A stretch of 64,000 nt of DNA from Norana najaformis (GCA_964023275.1 OZ029918.1:36045063-36109062); one strand, 5' to 3'. Shown: positions 11,476 through 48,327, numbered from the stretch's first letter. The notes: a model not told the origin generated them from the sequence alone. A program made the numbers and translations.

Positions 11476-11478
<3 letters not shown>

Positions 11479-12050
11479 CCAGATCGAGGGACCCGCTGAT
11501 ACATGTTAATCTTTTCCGACGATTCCATCCGATGACCAACGACCCTGCTCTTCCAGTGGAGATGTCTCTTTCCAACCGGGTCGCCTAAAAGGTCATATAC
11601 GTCTTGGCCGACTTCCGCAGCGGGCGACCCACTCATCGCCTCCTTTCTCGCATCCTTCCTCTCAGCTTCAGCAGCTGATGAATTGACTGCATCTTCCGTC
11701 GTCGACTGATGGCGTTTATCTTCGACGCCGAAATTCCCCCGGGTGACATCACGTGACACCACGTGACAAATCTGACGGCACGTGGTCCGGTGACGCAAAA
11801 TCAATAACCTCGTTAGTAGAGGCGCCCAAGGCGCTGGCTTAAATCCATGGGAAGCCGGCGGACCCAGGAGAGTAAGGGCGGATCCTGGGCGGCCCATGCC
11901 GGGGAACAAGAGCATTTGTCTATCTGTACAATTCTGAATCGGCCACTAGCGGGGAGGGTGAGGTATTTGCAGAGGAAGGAAAGGATTACATGGTTCATAG
12001 AGGTCAGCAAAATGCAATGGAGTAATTTACCCTATTTTGTCTCACCTTAC
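11476..12050. other. unique spacer
   Basis: Balanced composition with CACGTGAC-like motifs repeated near 11750-11790. No exon or gene supported. Confidence 0.4.
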
Positions 12051-12256
12051 TTTACATTACATTAACTTGACTTAGATAAGGCAAGATACTACTACCACTA
12101 CAACTACTACTACTACTAATAATAATAATAACTTGCATGACAGGGCCTTAGCCTACTTTACTTGAATCTGCCTTACCTCATGTTACCTTGCCTCATATTA
12201 CCTTACCTTACCTTCCTGACCTGACCTGACCTGACCTTACCTTACCTTACCTTACC
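12040..12256. repeat. CTTAC/CTGAC-rich degenerate array
   Basis: Pentanucleotides of the CCTTA and CCTGA type with an embedded ACTACT tract. Confidence 0.8.
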
Positions 12257-12479
12257 TAGAAATCTGTAAACCCATACATTTCTCAACGGGCTTTCCTGGT
12301 TTTGGGGTGAACTTCGGCGAGTCACGTTCTTCATCTGATGTAAAACTCGGATGATTATAATTACTGTTCGCTCATTCAGTAGTTTTTCAGTTTTTAAAAG
12401 ACTCCCCTGTGAATAAATTCGTTCCCTCAACTTCGCTTTCATTTCAGCTCTGTGGAAATGTCGAGTTTACGATTACGAT

Positions 12480-12810
12480 TTTGATGCTGAAACTAGTGCC
12501 ATTGCTTAAACTGGTGTTAGTTGCGTAGTAAAGTGGTGTCAGTAATTCCATAAACTGGTGTCTTACACTTAAACTTGCGTCTTTTGCTTAAATTGGTGTC
12601 ATTCGCTCAAGCTGGTGTCATATGCTTAAACTGATATCATTGCTTAAACTGGTGTCATATGCTTAAACTGGTGCCATATGCTTACACTGGTGCCATATGC
12701 TTACACTGGTGCCATATGCTTACACTGGTGCCATATGCTTACACTGGTGCCATATGCTTACACTGGTGTCATAATTATGCCGAAACCGGTGTTATTTGCC
12801 TAAACTAGAC
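12480..12810. repeat. 19-bp minisatellite
   Basis: Tandem units resembling ATATGCTTACACTGGTGCC. The centre (about 12655-12765) is nearly perfect and the edges are degenerate. Confidence 0.85.
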
Positions 12811-14104
12811 GCTGGCACCATGATTTTACAAGCCGACCAACCCGTTCGCAGCTGTAGGAACATCGGTTCTGACGTTCGATGCTAAGTGAGAAATTTTTAT
12901 GCGACCGTCACGTTCAGCGGACCGAGACGAATGCAGGCGTTTCATTCGGAGTTTGCCGAATCGATGAATTGCCATTTCACGCTGCTATGGATCCGCCTGA
13001 ATAAGGCATTCACAGCCTCGCATTTAAAATTTCTGAAAGCCCAGATGCAACGACGATCGTCCGAAAGAAGGGAAGACCGTTCGAAACGTGTCGTTCTGGT
13101 CGAGGCGGTAAAAGGTGCGAAGTGTCGGGCGCCTTTGTCTTTCAGACAGGCGGATCATCACAGGCGGAGCGGCACATCAAAGACCGTTTGTTTACCGTGG
13201 GAGAATCTTTAGAAGTCGCCGAACGGGCGATTCGACGGTGTCGGCTTCCTTGGTTCTGATCTGCACCTGGATGGGTTTTGTTCGCAGGTGGAAGGCGGAA
13301 GATGGAACACTGAGACGCTTCACACCTTTCGTTGTTCGATGCCTCCGTTAATGAGCGATGCCAATAATCTGTCTTACCTGTCCGCGAAAGCGCTCGATTT
13401 TCGATGACGTCAGTTTTTTGTGTATTCCGTTCTGCCGTTTGTTCGGAAGACATTCGTAGCTTGATGGGAATCTTACGGGAGGCTCTATATAAATGCTGAT
13501 TACAATACGTTAATCTTAGAAGCAAGCGTGACAAAGCATTGTGATGCATTTAAATGACATTTCCATCACTATTGTAATGTATGTAATGTAATCATTACAC
13601 TTACATTACAATTACATCACTATTATCATTACTCCTGATACCCATAATAATGATAACAACGAAATGATGGTAATGTAATATTAATCTATAATATTTTACA
13701 CAATAGCACTGTATGCATGAACCAAGACACTGGATATAGCGCCTTCTAAATACCTCACAAAAATAAAATTAGGTATAAACCAAAAACAATAGTGATCACC
13801 ATAATCATCATCATCTTTATCGTCGTCATAATCATCGTCAACAACAACGCCATCATCACCTCAGCCTTCAGCCGAGGGCTAAAATTCATACTTTGGCTAT
13901 AGTCATCACTTCGTTTAAGGACCTCTTGACAGATAGACTGCTTGCTTGAAAATTTTCCTTTTAACTTGGCTTCCTGTTAGATGGGCCTCTTGATAAAATA
14001 TTCTCCTGCTATTGAAGCCCTATACTGTATTGTCATCCTGTAAGATAGACCTATTTCTAAACTGATCTCTTGAATAATATTATCCTCTTACCATTAAGGC
14101 ATCA
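12811..14104. other. unique spacer with one retroposon end
   Basis: GAGGCTCTATATAAATGC near 13470-13490 followed by TTACAAT marks a SINE or LINE 3' end. AT-rich ATTAC motifs continue to about 13640. The frame at 12886-13212 has no recognisable domain. Confidence 0.4.
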
Positions 14105-14525
<421 letters not shown>

Positions 14526-14739
14526 TAGAAGTAGTTTCTGTTTAGCAACGCTGTGTCATAACGAAGATGATTAGTGTTGCCCTCCTCCTCCTCCTTTATC
14601 AAGGCTTCGAACTAGCACCACCAGACAAAGGAAGCTAGATTCCTCCTAGCAGCTGCCGGTCGGCTGAAAGCTCCTTCGAGTTCCTGTTCCTCTTTCCGTA
14701 AGCATTCGAAAACCAGTCTGTTTGATCGTGGTCTTGTCT

Positions 14740-14818
14740 GTTCAGCTCTGGAGTACCTCAGAGAAGAGTTTCTCTTGACGAGGCGCTATATAAATTCCTG
14801 ATTACGATTACAGTAGCT
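14740..14818 (+). mobile_element. short retroposon 3' end, GATTAC tail
   Basis: Ends GAGGCGCTATATAAATTCC then GATTACGATTAC, about 25 bp before the first recognised anosmin exon. It links the GCGCTATATAAAT core directly to the tail type of LINE family A. Confidence 0.6.
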
Positions 14819-14842
14819 TCTGTTGTGACTCTTATCTTCCAG

Positions 14843-38357
<23,515 letters not shown>

Positions 38358-38560
38358 CCGACTGCATGCGAGTGTAACTTACCAAAGGCGGACCAGTGGA
38401 GCAGAGGGCAATACCACCCAATTTGAGTTTGGACGCCAAGTCTTTTTTGGCTGTTGCATTCTCACACTACTTAGGGCGAGGGCCGAGGATTGATTAATAA
38501 ACTTGGAAAGTAAAACAGATAATAGAAATCTGGGAAACTAAAAAAAACAAATAAAATGTC
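38358..38560 (+). other. probable anosmin 3' untranslated region
   Basis: AATAAA occurs at 38496 and 38550 after the stop codon. The actual cleavage site cannot be told from sequence alone. Confidence 0.5.
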
Positions 38561-41500
38561 CTGAAAACCCGGGAAACTATGGTAAAGATTCTCAAAAATC
38601 TGTGAAACTACGGTAAAGATCCTAGAAATCTGGGAAACTATGGTAAACTCCTAAACATCCGGAAAACTAAAAAAGTCGTCATAAAGATGAGAACTAAAGA
38701 AAAAGTTATCTAAAAATATCGCCTTGCCCTCCTTGCCTTCCTTCTTTGTAAAGTTTTCAGTCCGCCATTAACTGTGACCGCATATACGTTTTCCAAAAGT
38801 GGTGATATTAATTCAAGAATTCTCGCGATTTGTATATAAGCAACTATTAAAATATGGCGTCCGTCTGATCAAGTCCAGAATTGTAATCTGCAGGTTTTCC
38901 GTTTGTATTTATTAGCGCTGTGCTGACTCACAAAAGGGTTGTTTCACTTACAAACCTGCATGTTCGTTAATAATATTTCTTATTAGATGCGATAAATGCC
39001 GCTAAGAACTTCACATTTTGTAACATGATGTATTACTATTATGATGCCGTATGTTGTACTGGTGTGCTGTTTCATTGCCAACTGTTGTAGCGTATGAATG
39101 TACGAACGTGTGGTAAGAGTTGATATTTTTATGCGTTTATAACTGTGCTAAAGATCAAATCACTTGGAAGCGTTATGCTACGTGCAAAACGATTGTCGGC
39201 AAGTTTTGTGGTTTAAGCAGATGTGCAAATTATTATGCCGAAGATACTGATGGTAATGACGACATGAAAGGTATTTTGGTAATTTACGGTTTGGCCAAAT
39301 GTGCAAAAAGATTATTATGTCGAAGATGCCAAAGTACTGCAACAGTGTGTTGGCCTTCTTTGCGTCAAACATTCGGATATAGTGTGGACGCTGTGTAATT
39401 ACTGTCGTTAAAATCGTTTTCAATAAGAAATATATGAACCCCACAAATTGTAACATTTGTGACTGCAGTATTTGGCATTGCTTTGACTGTTAAGTGTTTT
39501 GGTAATATCAGATAAGGCAATGCATTTGAAAATACAGAATCTGGAAATTTAATGTATATCACCAGACCTCATAGGCCTACTTGTGATTTTTGGAATGTGA
39601 TTTTGCTCAGGAGCAGTCATCGATTGATGCGTTGTGTATTATGACAACGGTGCTGTAGAAGTTTCCCAGTTAGATTGGAAACACATTTAATCTATGTTCT
39701 TTTAGCCATAAACCCATAATTTAAAGACTGCTGCATGTTCACAGAATAAGTACCCCATTTCTGTATGAAATTGGAGCAAAGTACCAAAGTAATCTATGAG
39801 GAAAGATTGGATGGTCTTGTGGGGGAAAGACAGGTACACAAACTTCAGCACAGCACGTTTGTGAGATACTTATTAAGTGTTTCGATACATGTGTATACAT
39901 ACTTTGAATATGTATAGTTAACTTTAAATTGCATGATTGATCAAAAGTCCATCCGTACCAAGGACATTATATTACGAACGTGTTTTTGTAGCCTGCTTTT
40001 TTAAGAAAAAAATTTATGTACATTAATTAAGACAAAGAAACTATTAAATGTCACTTACCACCACACTGATATATGTCCTTGAAGTCCCCCAAAAAACAGT
40101 GTACTATGATTGACTGTGAACTTGTGAAGGTGTCAAGTGCGAGCACACCAATTAAATGTTGATCGTAATTGTATTTGATAGTAACTGTACTCATAGTTTG
40201 TACCGTAATTGTAAGCATAATGTGGAATGTAATTTTACGTGTAACTTGCAAGTGCATACTGCATAGTACCAGGCTGTCCATCCGTAAACTGTACATAAAC
40301 AAGACGTATAATATTTCAGTGATTTGTAAATAGAATTGATTTATTATGAATCTGTAATTTGAGGAACTGAAGAATCTGAGTTTGCTTTTCTAGATCGAGT
40401 GTTTTCGTTCACAGAGTTTGACATTTTGTTGGTTATTTTGGTAGTTTTTTGTTTTGTAACTTTGATAAAAGTCTGTGCTGACAATTGAAGATAATTATGA
40501 CTGCATAAAATCCTAACGACTATTTTATCTTTGCTTTTGTTCCGAGGAGAATTTGACGAAAGGTGAATCCAGGGTTGGGCCATTCTGGCCAATCTGGCCT
40601 GGCCCAACCCCACCCGAGTCTGGGAGGATCAAACCAATTCCTTGGACTCTACATGTGTTTGTGAGAGACCATCAGTGGTGACTTTTCCAGTTATCTGAGC
40701 AGTGTTTAATTACAGATGAAAGTTTCTGTTCTTAACAAACTCCATTTAGGTTCATGTAGGCAATGTTTCTGAGGTAACTAAAAGGCGCTATATAACCTAA
40801 CTGACCGGTTACATACATACATTACACCAATGAAACTTTGGGCAAGGTCTGCACTGAGCCGAACTGTGAGCAATACAGAAAGTCGTTTTTCCAACTGGCA
40901 TCAGTCAACAAGGCATCATCAGTCAAAGGTTGCTGCAAATGAAAATCGCAATCAAAATCATAATCCGTTGGAGAAGCCAGGTCGAATTACATAACAAAAT
41001 AAAAAACTGACAGTTGTGACATTAATTCAACGTTTATCTTTGCATTAATTTTAACAGCTAAATCAAGATTATGCCAAACATTAGTAATTCATAATTGAGC
41101 AATTCGATAAAGTGTTTCACAATCGGTGAATGTATTAAATTCAAATAAATACTGTATTTGTCAGTATTTTTCCCAAAAATTATAAATCATCGAAACAGTT
41201 TTTATTGTTTTGGCTTTGGCCGCACTCCAGCGCTCAATAAATCATCACATTGTTATTATTAATGGTTTTTACTACAGTTTTACTTGAAATCACCACTGAC
41301 TGATGCCTCGTGTTTTGACAACAGCGTTGTATAGAAGAGATTAGATTTACATACTACCGGTAAGTTCTTAAATCAAGAAAAGAACAAATGTTGGACTATT
41401 TGTTCATTACAAAATAAAGCATTAAATTCAACGGGCTTGAGGCAGAAGGGTCAAACCCTGGCAAGAAAACAAATGTACCACTCTCTAACTTGTTCTCCCT

Positions 41501-42189
41501 GTAATTCACCTCCACCAATCTTAGCTAAAGTAAAAAGCCCATAGAAAACTCATAAGCGAAAAATGAAAAGTCAAAGACCACACAGAGTGATGAACCTTTT
41601 GATAGAAAAACACACTCATAAAAAGAAATAGGTTCATAATAAAAAAACATCCCAAGGGTTCACAGTGCGATGGATCTTTGACTGGAAAAAGTGCAGGCAG
41701 GACAAAACACCCTTGTATGAAAACAGAAATAGCCAAGGAACTTCGCAGGGTGGTGGACCTATGAGGAAAAAATACACTACATTTGCACATCAAATTAATA
41801 TTCTCATTATTCAATAAACAAACATCACATGTAAATGCATTTACAACGTCTCAAGAAACAACAACAACAAAGGCGTAGTTTCATCAGACACTTGAAAGAC
41901 GGTGACCACAAAAGCTAACTTGACAGACTAATTAAACCAGCACCAAAGAAATTATCCCAAAAGGTTGCAGGTTCAACCCCAGAGTTGAACAGAAGAGACA
42001 TACGTCTATCTGAACCATAACACCTAAATATCTCCAACCATTTAACAAAACGAAGATTAACAACAGTAGGAATATCATTTGCAAGAAATCAAAATACAGA
42101 CCAGTTAAAAACAGCACCACAAACGTTTGCTGGGAAGGTGCAGGCTCGACCCCAGAGTCAAACTATAACGACCTGCAGAACTGCCTAAT

Positions 42190-42335
42190 ATGAGTTCATG
42201 TTATAACGAGGGGTCATGTTATAACTAGGTCGTGTTATAACTAGGTCATGTTATAAGCAGGTCATGTTATAACTAGGTCGTGTTATAACAAGGTTGTGTT
42301 GTAACTAGCTCATGTAATAACGAGGTCAAGTTCCG
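42190..42335. repeat. about 17-bp minisatellite
   Basis: Imperfect units of AGGTCATGTTATAACT. Confidence 0.85.
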
Positions 42336-42869
42336 ATCCCAGTGCCCAACCATGTTATATCAGAATCTGTGTTAGAATTAAGTAATAAGTCTGTGGTGTA
42401 ACCGTAAGACAGTAAGATCCGAAATCACAGGGCAATGCCTCAGAAAAAATGCACTTACATGGAAACATGGGATATTAAAACCAAAATTCATGTTTACATT
42501 ACACTGTACCGTATTTCAATGTAATGTGTAAATGTAAAGTAAAGCATTATGTGGCAAAGCATTGCACTTCTAAATCGGCAAGATAAGTTAACAACAAAAA
42601 CAAAGCCCAAGACCTTTGTCGTAACAGGTCCACTGAATGTGTCATCATGTGCACTCATGCCACTAACCATACGACATCCAAACAAGATTCTGGATTATGG
42701 CACAATCCTGTGTTTCTAACTTTGATCCTGTGTTACTAACTTTGATCCTGTGCACCTTCTGTCAATCATACGTTCAGTATGGTCAACATGATCATAATAA
42801 AAGATTAATTGCTGTCCTTTTATCCATTATTATTCCACCCCTCCCCTAGGAGGGATTAAGCCAGTCAGA

Positions 42870-43050
42870 AGGAGAGACAGATTTTTTCTGCATTTATTAA
42901 GCACCACTATCTACAGACTAAGCATCAACTGATGCTGCTGAACAATTTGTAAATGAAGGACTTGCTCAAGATCCCCCCTACACAGAAATCATTTCAGCAG
43001 AGGATCGAACCCATACTCACCCAGATCAATCACCTTTAATTAATGACAAC
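42870..43050 (-). mobile_element. tRNA-derived SINE with LINE-like end
   Basis: On the minus strand, box-B-like GGGTTCGATCC near 43010 is followed by about 130 bp of body and then GGTGCTTAATAAATGCAG, a degenerate form of the shared 3' core. Confidence 0.55.
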
Positions 43051-43359
43051 CACATATGCATGGTACAGCTGTGTCTGATGGTGAACTTTGGTTCTGCCCA
43101 CAAATAATATGTGAGCAAACACGGTTGTGTACTGGGGTAGAGTTTTCAAAGTGGTACAATTTTTGGCAGTTGCTTTCAAGGCCCATAGCCAACAGGAAGC
43201 AAAAGGGGATTCTTCCCAGAAGGGACATCATGCCCAACTAGCATGCGAGGGTCTCATAAAAGTGATCTCCGTTATGCACCTGCGTTTCTATTATGATCAA
43301 TGTTCATCAGAAAAAATCAGTAATCTTTTCTTATAATCACTGATTTTAACTGTTACGTA

Positions 43360-43640
43360 CATGCATTTCTATTATGATCAGTGATCATTACGAAAGATCA
43401 GTGACCTTTTGTTAAAACATCAATGATCATAACAAAACATCAATCATCATAATAAAACATCAATCATCATAATAAAAGATCAGTGATCATATATTACAAC
43501 TGCTATGTACTTTTGTTATAGTTATTGATTATAACCATTACATACATGCATTTTAATGATCATAATGGAAGATCAATGATTTTTTCTTAAAATATCAATG
43601 ATTATAACAAAAAATCAGTGACCTCTTCTTAAATCATTGA
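43360..43640. repeat. degenerate ATCA-rich tandem repeat
   Basis: Repeated TGATCATAACAAAACATCAA-type units downstream of the galactosidase stop. Confidence 0.75.
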
Positions 43641-43699
43641 TCAAAACCATGATCATAAAAAATTCCTCAAACCCAGTCTCTTAGGCAAACAGTTAACAT

Positions 43700-45667
43700 T
43701 TAGCGATGCTTTGCCTTGTCTAGAATCGGCGCAGCGACAAACTCCAATTTGTTATTAGGCTTTTCGAGTTCAAAAACGATGATTTCATTGCGGCCTTTCC
43801 TGAGAAATGGTTTCGGAACGTACAGAGTCTGCTGTGGACCGATGTTCCAGTATCTACCGATGTTGAAACCGTTAATGAGGACAATTCCTTTCGTCCAGCG
43901 CTGCATGTCAAGGAAAGTGTCTTCCACGCTGTCTGCGTTCAGAAAGCCACGGTAAAGCGATGGAGACGATTCGGCAGCGTAAGACTGCCATGACTTTGAC
44001 TGCTGAACTTCCAAAACAAATTTGTCTGAAAAGTCGAGGGAAATCTGCTGCCATGGCGTCAATGTTTTTCCATCCAGTTCCACCTTGCCCTGAAGTCCGC
44101 AGTGCTGGCCATCCAGCGTTTTAAAGTTGACACGGCCCATGTTTTCAACCAAAATATCCAGAGTGTTAATTTCCTTCTGCAGTGCGTCCAGCTTGATCGT
44201 TTGTTCCACTACAGCATCTGATCTGCTGTGGATGACTGTCAGCAATTTCCCATTTACAAATATCTGAGCTCGATCCTGTAGCCTCACTTCAAGTCTCAGC
44301 GACTTGCCCGAAGTAAACAAGTGTCTGTAGAGAATCCAACCGTACCCCTGACCATTACCATCATCGATGTTTAAGAACTCCATAAACAACGGCTGGACAG
44401 ATGTCGTCAGCTTGCTAGGCACCAGCCTGATGACATCTTCCAGTCGAAGGATTTCCGTGATGGCAACTTCTCCAAACGCCATCTTTGGAGAATTCGGAGG
44501 TACGGGTGGTAGAGGTTTCTCAACTAGACCGTGTTTCAGAAGCAACTTCCGAAATGCCACGAACTTAGTGGGATGGATGTCACCATCCTCCGAAATTGGG
44601 GCATCGTAATCGTAGCTGGTAACCGTTGCCAGGTTGGTCTTGCTGTTGGCATTTGCTCCGTTCAAGAAGCCAAAGTTCGTTCCACCGACAAACATGTAGA
44701 AGTTGATCGAGGCCTTACGCGACAGAATCGTGTCGATCTTCTCCGTGAATTCCTCCTCTGGCATTTCGTGATGATCTTCACCCCAGTGGTCAAACCAACC
44801 AGGCCAGAACTCAGTCACCAAGAGTGGTTTGTCTGGTTGGAACTTCTCAAGGGCGTCCAAAGCCGCCGTAGGATTTTTGTTAAAATTCACTGATGTCAAG
44901 AAACCGGGCAGCGCGCCCTCGAAAAGACTGTCCTTGCCATCCGAGGTAAACAGCAGCTCGTAAATTTCGTGGTGATCGTAAAGTCCTTGGAGAAACTGGA
45001 GATATTCAAGGTCGTGGCCGTAGCTTCCAAATTCGTTTTCAATCTGAAATGCCATGATTGGTCCACCATTCTTATAGGCATACTTTGCCAAGAGGGGCAG
45101 AAGCTGGTTGAAATAGCGCTCCACGTGATCCAGGTAGGGCTTGTACTTGGATGTTCGTACCGACATGTTGGCATCGCGTAGGAGCCATGAAGGCAGCCCC
45201 CCGAATTCCCACTCGGCACAGATATATGGTCCTGGCCGCACGATCAGATGCAGTCCCACCTTCTGAACAAGCTCAATGAATTCGGGGAGGTTAAACAGTC
45301 CCCTGAACTCATACCTACCACGAACCTGCTCGTGAAGATTCCATGCGACGTATGTTGTTATGGTGTTCAGTCCGGCGGCTTTCATTTTCTCCAGTCGATC
45401 AAGCCACTGTTGCGGGTGAGTACGGAAATAGTGGAACGAACCGCCGAGAATTCTAAATGGTTTGCCGTTGAAGTAGAAGTTTTTGTTGTAGGCAACAAGG
45501 CCTCGGTTGTCATTATCCGGACACTTATCTCCCCTGCAGCTGGACTGGTCAGCATGGAAGCGCACCTCGGGATCCTCCACGACCGGCAAATTTGCCATCT
45601 TCCAACCAATAAGTACAAGAGTCACGATTAAAACTGCAACCGCCACTTTCTTAATCGTCATTCTCAT
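43700..45667 (-). CDS. GH35 beta-galactosidase-1-like protein, single coding exon
   Basis: Complete 655-codon frame. It is predicted to hydrolyse terminal beta-galactosides by a retaining mechanism. Residues 8-22 are a hydrophobic signal or signal anchor after two lysines; the rest would be lumenal or extracellular. The TIM-barrel starts near residue 60 (GKPFRILGGSFHYFR). VRPGPYICAEWEFGGLPSWL spans residues 143-162. QIENEFGSYG holds the acid/base Glu212 and LLVTEFWPGWFDHWG the nucleophile Glu286. Beta domains follow, with IVLINGFNIGRYW and IGPQQTLYVP near the end. It resembles the GLB1L2/GLB1L3 branch more than lysosomal GLB1. Animal homologues usually have many introns, so this could be a retrocopy that stayed intact, although an upstream non-coding exon is possible (AG acceptor-like ACACAG 3 bp before the ATG). 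Several short opposite-strand frames are shadows. Confidence 0.95.
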   Translation of the reverse strand: MRMTIKKVAVAVLIVTLVLIGWKMANLPVVEDPEVRFHADQSSCRGDKCPDNDNRGLVAYNKNFYFNGKPFRILGGSFHYFRTHPQQWLDRLEKMKAAGLNTITTYVAWNLHEQVRGRYEFRGLFNLPEFIELVQKVGLHLIVRPGPYICAEWEFGGLPSWLLRDANMSVRTSKYKPYLDHVERYFNQLLPLLAKYAYKNGGPIMAFQIENEFGSYGHDLEYLQFLQGLYDHHEIYELLFTSDGKDSLFEGALPGFLTSVNFNKNPTAALDALEKFQPDKPLLVTEFWPGWFDHWGEDHHEMPEEEFTEKIDTILSRKASINFYMFVGGTNFGFLNGANANSKTNLATVTSYDYDAPISEDGDIHPTKFVAFRKLLLKHGLVEKPLPPVPPNSPKMAFGEVAITEILRLEDVIRLVPSKLTTSVQPLFMEFLNIDDGNGQGYGWILYRHLFTSGKSLRLEVRLQDRAQIFVNGKLLTVIHSRSDAVVEQTIKLDALQKEINTLDILVENMGRVNFKTLDGQHCGLQGKVELDGKTLTPWQQISLDFSDKFVLEVQQSKSWQSYAAESSPSLYRGFLNADSVEDTFLDMQRWTKGIVLINGFNIGRYWNIGPQQTLYVPKPFLRKGRNEIIVFELEKPNNKLEFVAAPILDKAKHR

Positions 45668-46302
45668 ATTCTGTGTGCTCGAAACTTTAGCACACCCTTA
45701 TTTAAGGAAGAACGACAACTGCAAACTAACACTTTAATGATAACGATCGATGCGGCGCTATACAATACTCCAGAAGGGTCGAGTTCATTTGGACGTATTT
45801 ACGTCAGAAATCTCCTTTTATCTACAGCGTTATTTTTGTCAGTTCTCGCATCTTTTTAATACATACGCAAAGCCAGGCAATTAAAATCTAGTTAATATTA
45901 CACACAATCGATATTAAAACAAAAACAATAAGTTGCCTGTTACGAGTACTTACTTGTTTGTGGGGATAAGAAAATCAGATGCACCAAAAGTCAGCCGCTG
46001 AGTTACTTCCTTAAAGATTCGAAGCCTATAAAAATTTACTTTCGAAACACTGTACCGCGTGTAAGTATAACTGTAACTCTGTAAACCAACGAAATTCTCA
46101 GTACAACACAAAACTAGTATCCGGGAGACCAGCTTATATACCGCTAATCAGAAGATCCACTAAAGCAGGATGTGGGTCAATTTTGAAGATCGGTGATTAT
46201 TATATATCCTTGGGTCAATTTCTGTAACAGGTCAAAATCCAGAGCGGTCAAGAGGTCTATTGCCCGGGAACTGCACCTGAACTAATTTGCCTCATCGATT
46301 TT

Positions 46303-46530
46303 ATCTTCATAATCGTAGTTCCGAGATTTCTACAGCGCCCAACGAAAGCCACGTCGCGGGGACCAGCTTATTCACAGGCGCTCAGTCAAAACAAAATCGA
46401 TATGCGAAAGGGTTCGGTTCCAGGTCAAGATCCAAAAGTCAGACAGAGAGACAGCGTGACAGCTACGGGGGGGATGGTGTTTGGGATTGGAGCGGAGAGA
46501 TAAGAGGAAGAAGAGGTCTTGCCTGTGAAA
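46303..46530 (-). mobile_element. LINE family A 3' end
   Basis: Reverse orientation: TTTCTACAGCGCCCAACGAA, GGTTCGGTTCCAGGTCAAGA, then the ORF-proximal part up to about 46530. Confidence 0.75.
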
Positions 46531-46671
46531 TCGTGGTTATTCGTTTTATTCATATGGTCGCAGAAGGAAAGGGAATTTTAATTAAGTTCCTTGCCTACTT
46601 GGATATTTGTACTCCCGTCGTTAGATGTCGCATGCGGTGTTTCCACTTTTTAAATTCGATGGCGCGAAGTA

Positions 46672-46895
46672 GTTAATCGTAATCGTAATCTCGAGACTTC
46701 TACAGCGCCCAGCGAAAGCTAAGTCGCGGGAACCAGCTTATACACAGGCGCTCAGTGAAAACAGAATCGATAGGCAAAAGGGTTCGGTTCCAGGTCAAGA
46801 TCCAGAAGTCAGACAGTCGGACGGCTACGGTGGATGGTGTTTGAAATTGAAGCGAGAAGAGTGATAAGGAGAAGAGGAAGAATCAGGATAAGATT
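46672..46895 (-). mobile_element. LINE family A 3' end
   Basis: Second reverse copy about 370 bp from the previous one, with the (AATCGT)n tail intact at 46676. Confidence 0.75.
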
Positions 46896-46989
46896 TTAAT
46901 AATTATAATCTTGTTATTTTCTAAGAGCTGGACTAAAGTTGTGCTCGGGAAAGCAGTTTATTTACCCGAACTAAACCAAAGCAATTTAC

Positions 46990-47290
46990 CAGCTCACCAA
47001 CCCTGTGTTTCTGTGCAGGCTTTGCTTTCAAAACTGTCAAACTGAAATCAGTACTTTTAGAAAATCCCGATTCCCGCTGTTCTGCTGACCTTTCTCGCCG
47101 CATCAGTTCCAATCGCCATCCACCGTTACCCGTCAGCCCGTCTACCTGTCGGACTTGGAACCGAACCTGACCATATACCAGCCTCACCTATTTTGTTTCT
47201 GACTTAGGGCCTATAAATAGGCCTACGCCAGCTGGTTCCGGCGATTTTGGTTTTATGGGTGTTGAAGAAATCTGAAGATTGAGCACTGTA
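46990..47290 (+). mobile_element. diverged LINE family A 3' end
   Basis: Recognisable CGCCATCCACCGTTACCCGT, CTTGGAACCGAACCTGACC and GAAGAAATCTGAAGATTG blocks, more mutated than the other copies. Confidence 0.5.
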
Positions 47291-48327
47291 TGACTACAAT
47301 CGCAACTAGAATTGGACCAGTCGGACTGAAACTGGCCCAACTCTAGGCGTAATCGCAACCATCTAGGGCTAGCGCAGTCCGTACACACGAACCGTAAATG
47401 GCGTGGCACCCATTCAAACGGGAAGCGGTGGTGAAGGATCTCATCAGATAAATTCATGGAAAAATGAACAGGGTCGAGGCCTTACGGTCGCTATAAAAAA
47501 ACAGGTGCCAAGAGTTCTAAACGCAATTTCATTAACTTATATATTTCTTAAATTTACATAATGTTCAACATTAATTGATAACACAGTAACCTGCTGTGTA
47601 CTGAAGATTTGGGCCAAAGTCCTTAAATGCGCAATCATGAAGCTTGAGCTCGCGCACTCATTTTAAAAGGCAAGCATGGATACACTGCGTCAGTTACCAC
47701 ATCTTGAACGGCTCTACCAACAAATTCTAAATATCAAATGACACCAAGATTTGAATCCCAGACGCACAGCTGGAAAGGCTGCAGTATTTTTATGTGAAAG
47801 AATCTCTGTTGCAATCTGCCTCCAATAAATCATCGTACAAAACTAAATTCAACAAAAAATCTTAGCACCCATACGAGAATACTATGGATATGTGCATAAC
47901 GTTAAAAATACTCTATAACACTGAACTCTAATGTACAAGAAATCTGTATAGCATTGATACTTAGCTTTCATTGGGTGCCGTAGAAATCTTGAGTTTATGA
48001 TTACAATTTTTTACGATTACGATTACCTGTAACTAACTGGTACTCTTGTTTCAAATAGAGTCATTATTATAGTCAGTTTGGACAAGTACGTAAAGTTAAT
48101 ACTCTAAACATCTAATAGCAATGTACAGAAAATCTGTGTTGCATCGATACACATGTACCTTTCACTACTTGGTTGCTACGCTGTCAGTTTGGTTACACCT
48201 GCAATGATACAAGTATTAGGGGAATGTTCTAAATGGCTCACACTATTAGTTACAATTGTATGATTTCTAAACATGTCATGTCGTAACTACAGTTACACTT
48301 TGATGCAATCAAGTCGTCTTTTTGGCT

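Larger units (their letters stand above)
38561..43699. other. gene-free intergenic region between anosmin and the galactosidase
   Basis: Mostly unique AT-rich DNA. It holds: a short tandem repeat of GGGAAACTATGGTAAAGATC (38530-38650); family B ends near 39605-39690 and 41285-41350; a GGCGCTATATAACC end near 40783; the ~17-bp repeat at 42190-42330; a SINE at 42870-43050; and AT-rich repeats at 43330-43640. No coding block recognised. Confidence 0.55.
45668..48327. other. intergenic spacer between the galactosidase and ABAT
   Basis: Probable 5' flank of the galactosidase (TTAAATAAG on the minus strand at 45697-45705, only about 30 bp from the ATG). LINE family A ends occur at 46303, 46672 and 46990, and GATTAC remnants near 48000. 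From about 47480 to 48327 the sequence is AT-rich with no gene. Confidence 0.5.

Noticed and set aside
45697-45705. TATA box for the galactosidase (TTAAATAAG)
   Set aside because: It lies only about 30 bp before the ATG, which would leave practically no 5' UTR, so it is too weak to annotate as a promoter.
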